A DNA stretch of 64,000 bases from positions 620,001-684,000 of the forward strand of contig JAWLGZ010000001.1 of assembly GCA_041690635.1 (NCBI GenBank). Reading direction: 5' to 3'. The first letter of the stretch is position 1. Every line of letters begins with the position of its first letter. Of this stretch, positions 17,675 to 26,300 are shown piece by piece. Source of the DNA: JAWLGZ01 sp041690635. Its GTDB lineage: Bacteria > Pseudomonadota > Gammaproteobacteria > Thiohalomonadales > Thiohalomonadaceae. The notes beneath the pieces were generated by a model. That model was not told the DNA's origin, did not search any database, and worked only from the letters and a program-made list of their open reading frames with translations. The position numbers were made by a program, and so were the translations under genes.

Positions 17675-19045
17675 TTACCCCCGTTCTCGCCCTTCCAGCA
17701 GATCGCCGAGGCTCAGTTCACCCAACGTGGTGGAAACGGCACCTTCCAACTGCTCGAAAACGGTGGTGACCTGCACCAGCTCCAGCCGCGACTCATCCAG
17801 CCTGTGGGCCTGCTCTTCCGCCCGTCGCAGCCCGGCCAGCAGGTCCCTCACCCGAATGTGATAGACATCCCGACCCGGAACGTAGCCGGCCGGGTCATCG
17901 GCAGTCTCCACCACATCTCCAAGCCGCTGAAGCTGGAACAGTTGCTCCTCCAGTGCGTCGGCCGGCACACCGAGCCGGTGGACCAGCCCCTCCAGTGTCC
18001 ACGGTTTGCGGCCAGCGAGGTGCGATTCTCCGACAAGCACCATGATGCCCAGTCCCACCCGCTCCTTGAGACGGTTGCTCAGGTGCAGCGGCTGACCGGC
18101 CTGGCGGATCTGTTCGGGATTCTGCCGGTAGTAGGCGATCTGTGCGCCAAGCAGCAGGATCAACCAGCTCAGGTAGAGCCAGATCATGAAGAGGATGAGA
18201 ATGGCGAAGCCCGTATAGATGGCGGTGAAGCGGGTCGAGGAGGCGGCCCAGGAGGCGAACAGGGTACCGGTTCCCTGCCACAGCAGCCCGGCAATGAGTC
18301 CCCCGACCAGGGCAGCCCCGAGGTGCACCCGCGTATTGGGCACGAACACGTAGAAGAAGGTGAACGCGGCGATGATGAACAGTGAAGGCGCCATCAGGCT
18401 GACGAAGGCAAACACCCTGCCGAACACCTGAATAGCCAGCAGATCCTGAACAAACTCGGAGCCCATAATCGAGGCGGTCGCGCCGATGGCGGAGAAGACC
18501 AGCACCGGGCCGACGACGGTCACGCTGAGATAGTCGCTGAAGCGGCGGGAGAAACTGCGCGCGCGCTTCACATGCCAGACGTAGTTGAAGGCCTCCTCGA
18601 TCTTCTGGATGAGTGAGATGGCCGTGTAGATCAGAAATGCCAGGCCAACAGAGCCGAGCACCCCCACCTGGATATTCTCGACGAACGCGATGATCCGGTC
18701 GGAGAGCTCGATCCCCTCCGGCCCGAGCGGCTCCAGGAAGTTGAGCAGTAGCGGCTCAAGCTGGTTATGCACCCCGAACGCCTTGAGTACCGAAAAACTG
18801 ACCGCCAGCAGCGGCACCAGTGAGAGCAAGGTGGTGTAGACGAGTCCCATCGCCTGGAGCGTCAGCTGCCCACCCATCAGGTCCTTCCACAACACCACCA
18901 CCATGCGCAGGGTGCGGAGCGCAGTGCGACGCACCGACCCATAGCGGTTCGGGTCCAGTGCCCAGATATCGTGGCCAAGATAGGCGGCGAGCCGGCGGAG
19001 CGGGTTATGAATCATCGGGATGCCATTATTGTATTTTTCCCCCAT
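17675..19045 (-). CDS. yihY: YihY/UPF0761 (BrkB-like) inner-membrane protein
   Basis: A 456-residue polytopic membrane protein of the YihY family, formerly annotated as ribonuclease BN. About six membrane helices occupy residues 50-320, including the family segment LVYTTLLSLVPLLAVSFSVLKAFG and ALVGGLIAGLLWQGTG. The cytoplasmic C-terminal domain (about 330-456) resembles a winged helix, as in longer family members. The true transport or enzymatic role is not known. The start could also be the ATG at 19015; neither has a strong ribosome binding site. marC lies 24 bases upstream on the same strand. Confidence 0.9.
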   Translation of the reverse strand: MGEKYNNGIPMIHNPLRRLAAYLGHDIWALDPNRYGSVRRTALRTLRMVVVLWKDLMGGQLTLQAMGLVYTTLLSLVPLLAVSFSVLKAFGVHNQLEPLLLNFLEPLGPEGIELSDRIIAFVENIQVGVLGSVGLAFLIYTAISLIQKIEEAFNYVWHVKRARSFSRRFSDYLSVTVVGPVLVFSAIGATASIMGSEFVQDLLAIQVFGRVFAFVSLMAPSLFIIAAFTFFYVFVPNTRVHLGAALVGGLIAGLLWQGTGTLFASWAASSTRFTAIYTGFAILILFMIWLYLSWLILLLGAQIAYYRQNPEQIRQAGQPLHLSNRLKERVGLGIMVLVGESHLAGRKPWTLEGLVHRLGVPADALEEQLFQLQRLGDVVETADDPAGYVPGRDVYHIRVRDLLAGLRRAEEQAHRLDESRLELVQVTTVFEQLEGAVSTTLGELSLGDLLEGRERG

Positions 19046-19069
19046 GCTATCGGGACCGGGCGGCGGGGG

Positions 19070-19708
19070 CTAGCCGGGTGCTCCGGACCAGGCGGGGAAG
19101 GCCCCCTGCAGACCGTCGATGACGAACTGCACCGCCAGCGCCGCGAGTACCAGTCCCAGCACCCGGCTGACCACATTGGCCCCCGTCTGCCCGAGTACCG
19201 ACATCAGCCGCTCGGCCAGCAACAGGGAGACCAGGGTCAAGGCCAGCACCAGCAGCATCACGCCGACCACAGCCCCCGGGAGGACCGCTCCGTTATCGTG
19301 ACCGGCCATCAACAGGACCGAGGTGATGGCGCCCGGTCCGGAAATGAGAGGGAATGCGAGCGGGAACACGGAGATGTCCTCACGCGCTTCCGCCTCGATC
19401 TGCTCACGCACGGTGGTCGAACGCAGCCCGGACTGGCGGGCGAACACCATGTCGATCGCCAGCAGGAACAGCAGCAGCCCGCCGGCGATGCGAAAGGCGG
19501 GAATGCCGACCCCCAACGTCCGCATCAATGCGTCGCCGAAGAAGTAGAACACCAGCAGGATGACGGCCGCCAGCGCCACGCCGTGCACCGCCATGCGGCG
19601 GCGGAAACGGGCATCCGCATCCGCCGTCAGGGCGAAGAAGATCGCGGCGAGCCCTATCGGGTCCACGACCACAAACAACACCACGAAATTGTTGATGATC
19701 TCGTTCAT
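19070..19708 (-). CDS. MarC family integral membrane protein
   Basis: A 212-residue MarC/UPF0056 protein with six predicted membrane helices. Recognisable motifs are VVDPIGLAAIFFAL near residue 16, GIPAFRIAGGLLLFLLAIDM near 70, and FPLAFPLISGPGAITSVL near 118. MarC was once linked to antibiotic resistance, but that role was withdrawn and the function is unknown. The start at 19708 gives the usual N-terminus (MNEIINNFVVLFVVVDPIG). It precedes yihY on the same strand by 24 bases and is divergent from a small metal-binding-fold gene. Confidence 0.9.
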   Translation of the reverse strand: MNEIINNFVVLFVVVDPIGLAAIFFALTADADARFRRRMAVHGVALAAVILLVFYFFGDALMRTLGVGIPAFRIAGGLLLFLLAIDMVFARQSGLRSTTVREQIEAEAREDISVFPLAFPLISGPGAITSVLLMAGHDNGAVLPGAVVGVMLLVLALTLVSLLLAERLMSVLGQTGANVVSRVLGLVLAALAVQFVIDGLQGAFPAWSGAPG

Positions 19709-19812
19709 GTGGGATCGATCCACCGTGTGCGGAAGCACTCGCCCAATGGTGACAATCTTGGGCTATCGTAACGGGAGGATGGCCGATTGCGTATACCGCG
19801 CAGGGAGGAACA

Positions 19813-20046
19813 ATGGAAACGGATATCGCTGACGTCACCATTCATGTCGACGAGACACTGCCCAGAGAGCGAACCGAGGCGCTGTGTGAGCGGGTACGCG
19901 AACTGGCCGGGGTCACCGACGTGCGGTGTGCCGAACACCGTCCCCATCTGCTGGTGGTGCAGTACGAACCGGGGTTGGTGGACAGCCACCGCCTCCTGGA
20001 ACGGGTGACCGCGCAGGGGGTACATGCAGAATTGATTGGGCTCTGA
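19813..20046 (+). CDS. Small HMA-like ferredoxin-fold protein lacking CxxC
   Basis: This 77-residue protein fits the beta-alpha-beta-beta-alpha-beta pattern of heavy-metal-associated domains (DVTIHVDETLPRERTEALCERVRELAGVTDVRC, then LLVVQYEPGLVDS, then LLERVTAQGVHAEL). The metal-binding CxxC of copper chaperones is absent, so metal transfer is doubtful; two isolated cysteines remain (about residues 25 and 39). GGAGGA, 6 bases before the ATG, supports the start. It lies convergent to the encapsulin operon, 108 bases away. A role in metal handling beside an iron compartment is tempting but unproven. Confidence 0.75.
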   Translation: METDIADVTIHVDETLPRERTEALCERVRELAGVTDVRCAEHRPHLLVVQYEPGLVDSHRLLERVTAQGVHAELIGL

Positions 20047-20154
20047 ACCCTGCCGCGACCGACCGGTCGCCTCCCTCGGGCCGCCCCCCCTTCTCGCCCG
20101 CGTGGGCGGACATCCGCCCCCAACGCGCTTGGCGCCGACCACCGAATACAGGCG

Positions 20155-20961
20155 CTACTCCCCACCCTTGATGGTGCAGATCGCCTCGGGCTCCTCGACC
20201 ATCAGCACCACACTTTCGGTCAGGTGGAGCCGGTAGTGAATGCCGTCCTGATCGGCGTACCCCGCCGCCAGATCCTGACCGACCACAATCCGGCCCACCC
20301 GCGGGTCCACCACCACGCCTCCGTCGATCTCCGCCTTGAACACCCCAAGCTGGCACAACCGGCCGAGGTGCTCCAGCTGGAGCATATCGGTCCCCTCGTA
20401 ACGCCGAAACAACTCGTTGTAGAGACCGGGTGAGAGGGCGAGGGCATAGGGGCCGTGGAAACCGGAGGCATCCAGTTCGTTGACCGCATTCAGCACATCC
20501 CCCAGCGCCTGATCCACCTGCATCCAGTTGCCGTGAACCAGTTCGTGCCGCCCCTGGGCAGTCAGCAGTCCGGAGAGGCCGAACTCCTCCTGTCCGTAGT
20601 AGATGAACTCCTCTTCACGACGGGCGACCGCTTCCGCAGCATCGCTGACCGGAATGAGGCTGAGCGGCTGCCCCATGGCCAAGTGACCTTGCACGCGCCG
20701 GATACTGAGGGCGAACTCCCGGCGCAGCATCGGTACCGATATCGCGCGGCCAACCACCGCCCCCGCCTCACTGGGGGTCGGCTGGCGGCAATAGCCATCG
20801 GTTCCCACCTCAATGGCGGTCAATCCGACGCCGTAGGGCCCGTCCACCTCCAGGAAGCGGCGGGCGGTCAGCCGATCCCGCGCCGCCTTGACCGCCTCGG
20901 AATCGATTGCGTCCCACAGGGCCGCATCAAACGGCGCTGCCTCACGGTTCAGATAGCCCAT
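20155..20961 (-). CDS. Family 1 encapsulin shell protein
   Basis: A 268-residue HK97-fold protein that assembles into a hollow icosahedral protein shell in the cytoplasm. The N-terminal part (MGYLNREAAPFDAALWDAID, then ARRFLEVDGPYGVG) and the end (DGIHYRLHLTESVVLMVEEPEAIC) are classic for family 1 encapsulins; the EEEFIYYGQ segment matches the E-loop region. The length fits a T=1 shell. The gene begins 1 base after the stop of the encapsulated ferritin gene and uses AAGGAGG inside that gene's end, so the two are translationally coupled. The shell should sequester iron mineralised by its cargo. Confidence 0.96.
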   Translation of the reverse strand: MGYLNREAAPFDAALWDAIDSEAVKAARDRLTARRFLEVDGPYGVGLTAIEVGTDGYCRQPTPSEAGAVVGRAISVPMLRREFALSIRRVQGHLAMGQPLSLIPVSDAAEAVARREEEFIYYGQEEFGLSGLLTAQGRHELVHGNWMQVDQALGDVLNAVNELDASGFHGPYALALSPGLYNELFRRYEGTDMLQLEHLGRLCQLGVFKAEIDGGVVVDPRVGRIVVGQDLAAGYADQDGIHYRLHLTESVVLMVEEPEAICTIKGGE

Positions 20962-20962
20962 C

Positions 20963-21355
20963 TCAGCCCTCCTTCATGCCTCCGATGGTGAATGCGGGTT
21001 CAGCCGGCAGCTCGGCTGCGGGGGCAGCGGCGGCGATACCTGCCGACTGCTCCTCACGCGCCTCCACCTCCGTGATCGGCGCCTCGGTGAAGAGATAGGT
21101 AGCCAGATGGTCAGCGAAGGTGTTGTCTCGACGCCGCAGCCACTCGAGGATCATGCAGGCGTGCTCCACCTCCTCGCGCATGTTGTGCAGCAGGATCTCG
21201 CGAAGCTCGCCGTCGCCACAGGCATCGGCCCGCTGCCGATACCAGTCCACCGCCTCCAACTCCTCCTGGAGTGAGGTGAGCGCCCGGTGCATGTCCACCG
21301 TCTTGGAGGAGAGCTTGTCGTCCGGTTCGTGCAGGGTGTTTGAACTTGCGGCCAT
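20963..21355 (-). CDS. Encapsulated ferritin-like protein (EncFtn) with cargo-loading peptide
   Basis: A 130-residue ferroxidase of the encapsulated ferritin family. A short two-helix core carries the iron ligands: E in SLQEELEAVDWYRQRA and the ExxH pair in NMREEVEHACMILEWLRR. Such proteins form an annular decamer with the metal site at dimer interfaces. An Ala/Pro/Glu-rich linker (about 95-120) leads to a C-terminal targeting peptide, FTIGGMKEG, which matches the known encapsulin cargo-loading consensus (LTIGSLKG-like). The start at 21355 has GGGGGAGA as ribosome binding site. It precedes the shell gene by one base. Together they form an iron-storage nanocompartment that limits Fenton chemistry. 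Confidence 0.95.
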   Translation of the reverse strand: MAASSNTLHEPDDKLSSKTVDMHRALTSLQEELEAVDWYRQRADACGDGELREILLHNMREEVEHACMILEWLRRRDNTFADHLATYLFTEAPITEVEAREEQSAGIAAAAPAAELPAEPAFTIGGMKEG

Positions 21356-21476
21356 TGTCTCCCCCGGTGATGTGGTTTTCCGGCCCCACGGGAAGCATAG
21401 ACCAGGCACCCGCCGGCCCTGCCGGCGGTTTCCAGGCAAGAAAAAAAGAGAAGAAAGCTACAGGAGGGGAGAAGCG

Positions 21477-21495
21477 CCGGCCGCAATGCGGCCGG
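21477..21495 (-). terminator. Strong hairpin downstream of fliW
   Basis: CCGGCCGC and its exact complement GCGGCCGG flank AAT, 9 bases beyond the fliW stop codon on the minus strand. There is no immediate T tract, so it may be a weak terminator or an mRNA 3' end protector; it separates fliW from the encapsulin operon. Confidence 0.45.
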
Positions 21496-21504
21496 AAAGG
21501 CGGG

Positions 21505-21957
21505 TCAGTCGCTGGCGCGCAACAGCGTCGCCTGGGTGATATTGGCCACGGTCTTCTGTAATCCGATTCGGCTCTTCAGATTGATCACCAGTGGTGCCTT
21601 CAGGTTTGCGTGGATGGTCGCATCCTCGTTCGCATACCCGCCAATTTCACCACTTTCGACTGGCTTGTAGAGCATCAGCAAAACCACTGCGTCGGCCGCA
21701 TCATCGAGCTTGAGCAGAGACACTTCCGAATCGTTCAGGTCCAGTTCATAGACAAAACTGAAGAGTTCCGGCAGCGTGACGGAGAAGGACACGTCCGTAT
21801 CGTCCAGGCTTTGCAACCAGTAGATAGTGGGCTTTCCCTCTTCATGAAAGAGTTTGAAACGCTTGCACTCGGGAAAACCCGGAAGCCCCCCCGGAAAACT
21901 GATGACCGATTCGGGCTCTATCTCCTGCTCGCCCAGGAACGGAAAATTGATCTTCAT
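21505..21957 (-). CDS. fliW: Flagellar assembly factor FliW
   Basis: A 150-residue FliW protein. In other bacteria FliW binds flagellin and the translational regulator CsrA, tying flagellin synthesis to secretion. Motifs seen: ISFPGGLPGFPECKRF near the start, then SVTLPELFSF, and NLKAPLVINLKSRIGLQ near the end, all typical of FliW. The start at 21957 is the natural N-terminus (MKINFPFLGEQEIEP); a longer version reads back through the intergenic region. It lies between an HD-GYP gene and the encapsulin operon with no flagellar gene or csrA in the window, so it is an orphan here. Confidence 0.92.
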   Translation of the reverse strand: MKINFPFLGEQEIEPESVISFPGGLPGFPECKRFKLFHEEGKPTIYWLQSLDDTDVSFSVTLPELFSFVYELDLNDSEVSLLKLDDAADAVVLLMLYKPVESGEIGGYANEDATIHANLKAPLVINLKSRIGLQKTVANITQATLLRASD

Positions 21958-22034
21958 GTGCGCTCCAGTCCTCTGCTTGCCAAAGCTTGTGAGCCTACCG
22001 GGTCCCGGCACCGCAGACAATAGCCCCCGCAGCC

Positions 22035-22055
22035 CCGGCCGCCCGGGGCGGCCGG
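22035..22055 (-). terminator. GC-rich hairpin at the end of the HD-GYP gene
   Basis: CCGGCCGCCC (22035-22044) pairs with GGGCGGCCGG (22046-22055). The dyad starts 2 bases beyond the stop codon at 22057. No T tract follows, so termination is uncertain. Confidence 0.4.
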
Positions 22056-22056
22056 A

Positions 22057-23280
22057 TCATTCCATGAACACTTCCGGCCGAATACGCCACTTCTCCGCAT
22101 CCTCGTAGCCGACGATGGGGTCCTCGCCGCCCGCGGGGGGATTGGAGAGGTCAAGGGTGCGCGGCGTGAGAAATGCCCGCTTCTCGGCGTCATAAACCAC
22201 CCGCACCACTGGATAGAGCAGCCCTTTCTCCCCTGGTTCGATCACCACCGCGAGGCGCCTGCTCTCCAACCGCACCAGCGTACCCACAGGGTAAATGCCT
22301 ACGGTGTGGACGAAACGCTGCACCAGTTCCGGATTGAAGTGGAATTTGCTCCACTCCAGCAGCTTCTTCAGTACCGAGGTGGGCGGCTCGCCCTTGTGAT
22401 AACAGCGATCAGCGGTGATGGCATCGTAGACGTCGACCACCGCCGCCATCTGACCGTAGGGGGTGATCTCGTCCGCCTTGAGCCCGCGCGGGTAGCCGGT
22501 GCCGTCGAACCGTTCGTGGTGTTCGGCGGCGACGGCGAGAGCGGCCGGTGAGATACCCGGGGTCTCGGCCAGGATTTCGCGGCTGAAGACCACGTGCTTT
22601 TTCATGATCGCGAACTCTTCGTCGGTCAACCGGCCCGGCTTGTTGAGTACGGCGTCCGGCACCTTGATCTTACCGATGTCGTGCAGCAGGGCACCGACAC
22701 CGATCTGCTGAATAACGTCCCGTTCCAGTCCCATCGATTTGGCAAAGGAGATGAGCAGCACACCGACGCTCACCGAGTGCTCGAAGGTGTACTGATCCAT
22801 CTGCCGTATGCGGCCGAGGCTCAGCAGGGCATCCTGGTTGCGGAAGATGGAGTTGACCATCTGCTCCACCACCGGTTCGACCCGTTCCACCTCCACCTGC
22901 TTGCCGAGACGAACATCCTTCATCACATCGGTGATGATACTGGAGGCCTCTTTCTGGATACGCTCGGCATAGACCCGCTCCTCGCGCATGTGGGTACGCT
23001 GCTGCTGGGCCGGGCCGGTGGCGGCCATGCGGTCGAGTTCCGCCTGCAGCTCGCGGTTGACCTCGCTCTGGCTCTTGGCGGGGGCATCCTGCGCCACATC
23101 GACCCCCTTCTCGGTGTCGATATACAGCTCACGGATACCCAACTCGCGGATTTTGGCAATCACCTCCGGCTGCTTAACAGTAAACCGGTTACGGGCAAAC
23201 GGGTGATCCAGCCAGCCGCAGTTGAGGTCGTGGACAAACATGCCCACGCGCAACTGTTCCACTCCGATTCTCTTGATCAC
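22057..23280 (-). CDS. HD-GYP domain c-di-GMP phosphodiesterase
   Basis: A 407-residue cytoplasmic protein with an N-terminal DUF3391 domain (VEQLRVGMFVHDL, about residues 6-140) and a C-terminal HD-GYP phosphodiesterase domain. The metal-binding HD pair is HDIGK at about 200-204, and the second motif HHERFDGTGYP at about 254-264 is complete, so hydrolysis of c-di-GMP to GMP is expected. The short C-terminal extension (about 330-407) is usual for the DUF3391 class. It lies upstream of fliW on the same strand with a 99-base gap, suggesting a motility or biofilm connection together with the GGDEF-EAL protein at the left end. Confidence 0.94.
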   Translation of the reverse strand: MIKRIGVEQLRVGMFVHDLNCGWLDHPFARNRFTVKQPEVIAKIRELGIRELYIDTEKGVDVAQDAPAKSQSEVNRELQAELDRMAATGPAQQQRTHMREERVYAERIQKEASSIITDVMKDVRLGKQVEVERVEPVVEQMVNSIFRNQDALLSLGRIRQMDQYTFEHSVSVGVLLISFAKSMGLERDVIQQIGVGALLHDIGKIKVPDAVLNKPGRLTDEEFAIMKKHVVFSREILAETPGISPAALAVAAEHHERFDGTGYPRGLKADEITPYGQMAAVVDVYDAITADRCYHKGEPPTSVLKKLLEWSKFHFNPELVQRFVHTVGIYPVGTLVRLESRRLAVVIEPGEKGLLYPVVRVVYDAEKRAFLTPRTLDLSNPPAGGEDPIVGYEDAEKWRIRPEVFME

Positions 23281-23398
23281 TGATGATTCCCTTCGTGTCG
23301 GTCCGATGGCGCGATGCTACGCCTGACGTCCTTGGGCAGTTGGGTAACCGCATTTTGCAGCAAAAGCGGAAGTGCGCCAACAGCGCACGAGGCAGCGG

Positions 23399-26300
23399 TC
23401 ACCGCCCGTTGGCCAGTGTGCGCCACGCCTTTTCCAGACGCGGCACCGACACCGGTTCGCGGGTACCCAGTTCCTGGGCAAAGAGGGAGACGCGCAGCTC
23501 CTCCAGTTGCCAGCGAAAGGCCGTCAGTCCTTCGGATGGAGTCCGATTCTCCGCGCAAACCGCCTCTGCCCGGGCCAGCCAGCCACGCCACAAGGGAGCG
23601 ATTGCCTGAAAGTTGGCGCGATCCCTGTCCAGTGCCCGATCCAACTTTTCAAGCCGCAGCCGCGCCGCGTTCAGATAGCGCGGCAGATCGGCGAGCCGAT
23701 CGGCCGGCGTGGCGGCCACGAAGCCGGGGTAGATGAGATGACCGATCTGATCCCGGACATCCGCGACCGCGAGCAGTCGGTGTGGGGCGATATTCCCTTT
23801 GAGCAGCGGCGCCAGTTCACGGTGCACCTCCAGTATCCGGCCCACAATTCCGGCGACGGCACTGCCCGCCTCCACCACGGTTTGCCGACCGATCGCGAGC
23901 CTCTCGGTAAACGCCTCCGGCGTCCGCGGCAGCGGCTTGCCGCCAAGAAACGCCCGGTCGCAGGCGGCGAGCACGATATCCTCCTTCAGGGCTTCGCAGC
24001 CGCCGATCGGCGCAAACAGCAGACAGAGATGCTGCGCACCCGGCAGGTTCTTCTTCAGGTACTTCAGTTTGTCACCCGCGTTCAGCATGAACAGCCGCCG
24101 CATGCCCGCGTGCATCCGTTCCGCCGCCAGTTCCTCCGACTCCAGCAGGCGCAACGCCACACCGCCCCCCTGTTCCACCAGGGTGGGCCACGCGCACAAG
24201 GTCACGCCGCCCTGCTCCACTTCGACCCGCTCCGGCAACTCACCGAAATCCCACTCGGCGACTGCATCCCGCTCGATGGCGGCGTGCGGCAGAAGAGAAA
24301 GACTCTGGCGCACCCGGCCCGCCAGTTGCGTCTGCAATATCGCCAGATCGCGCCCTTCGGCCAGCACCGCGCCCGACGCGTCCACCACCCGGAAATTCAT
24401 GGTGAGGTGCGGCGGCAGGGCGCCGGTATCCCACGCCTCGGGCGGTATTTCAACACCGGTCATGCGCCTGAGCTCGCGGGTGAGGTTCGAAATCAGCGGC
24501 GCGTCGCCCGGCTTAATCACATCGAGCAGGGCGCGCGCGAAATTGACCGCCGGAACGAAGTTGCGGCGCATGGCTTTCGGCAGGGATTTGATCAGGGCGA
24601 TGATCTTCTCCTCGATCAACCCCGGCACCAGCCAGTCGAACCGGCCCGGCTCCAGTTGACCCACGGCGGCGAGCGGCACCACCACCGTCACCCCGTCCGC
24701 CGGGTGGCCGGGTTCGAAGTGATACTCCACCGGCAGCCGCATGCCGCGCATGTGGAGATGGTCCGGAAAACGCTCGCCGGTCACCTCGTCGGCGCCGTGG
24801 CGCATCAGATCGTCGCGGGTCAGAAACAGCTGGCGCGGATTCTCCCGCTCCGCCTCGACCCGCCAGCGCTCGAAGCGCTTGCCGGAACAGAGCCCCTCGG
24901 GGAGACGGGCGTCGTAAAAATCGAAAAGCGCCTGCGTCTCGACCAACACATCGCGCCGCCGTGATTTCGCCTCCAGCGCCTCCACCTCGGCCACCAACGC
25001 CCGGTTGTGGGCGAGAAACGGGGCGCGTGTGTTGAGCGCCCCCTCGATTAGGGCGTGGTGAATGAACAGCTCGCGGGAGAGCTTCGGATCGATGGGACCG
25101 TAGTCCACCCGACGGCCGGGGACGATGATCAGCCCATACAGGGTGACCCGCTCCGAGGCGGTGACGCGCCCGGCGCGCTTCTCCCAGTGCGGATCGGACC
25201 AGTTTTTCTTCACCAGATGCCCCGCCAGCGGCTCCAGCCACTCCGGCTCGATGATTGCCGCGGTACGGGCGTAGAGGCGGGAGGTCTCAACCAGCTCCGC
25301 GGCCACGATCCATTTCGGCTTGCGCGCAAATAGTGCGGAGCCGGGGAACAGCGATAACCGCACGGCTCGCGCCCCCAGATACTCCTGTTTCTCGTCCTTG
25401 AAGGCGATGTTCCCGAGCAGGCCGGTCAGCAAAGCGCGATGCACCGCCCGGTAGTCGGCCGGCTCGCTGTTCGGCGTCAACTCCAACTCGCGTGCGAGCG
25501 CCAGCAACTGGCCATGAATGTCGTGCCACTCGCGCATCCGCACATAGGAGATAAATCGCTCGCGGCAGGCGGTGCGCAGCTTACGGGTGGAGAGATGTCG
25601 CGCCTGCTCGTGATACCACTCCCACAGCTTGAGGAATCCGAGGAAATCGGAACGCTCATCGCGGAACTCGCCATGCGCCAGATCCGCCGCCTGCTGGGCC
25701 TCCAGGGGACGTTCGCGCGGGTCCTGCACCGAAAGTGCCGAGGCGATGATGAGCACCTCGTGCAGACTGCGCTCCACCCCCGCCGCCAGCAGCATGCGGC
25801 CGATGCGCGGGTCGACCGGCAGGCGCGCCAGACGGCGGCCCACTTCCGTGATGCGCCGCCCCGCGTCCACCGCACCCAGTTCGTGCAGCAGGCGGTAGCC
25901 GTCGTTGATGTGGCGGCGGTCCGGTGGGGTGAGAAAGGGGAACGCCTCGATCTCGCCGAGCCGCATCACCAGCATCTGCAGAATGACGCTGGCCAGGTTG
26001 GTGCGCAGAATCTCCGGGTCGGTGAACTCGGGCCGCCCGAGCAGGTCGGTCTCGCCATAAAGCCGGATGCAGACACCCGCCGACACGCGCCCGCAGCGCC
26101 CGGCCCGCTGGTTGGCTGAGGCCTGCGAGATAGCCTCCACGGGCAGGCGCTGCACCTTGGTGCGGTGACTGTAGCGGCTGATGCGCGCAAGTCCCGTATC
26201 CACCACAAAGCGGATCCCGGGCACCGTCAGCGAGGTCTCGGCCACATTGGTGGCGAGCACGATGCGTCGCCCCGGGTGGGGCTGGAAGATGCGGTCCTGC

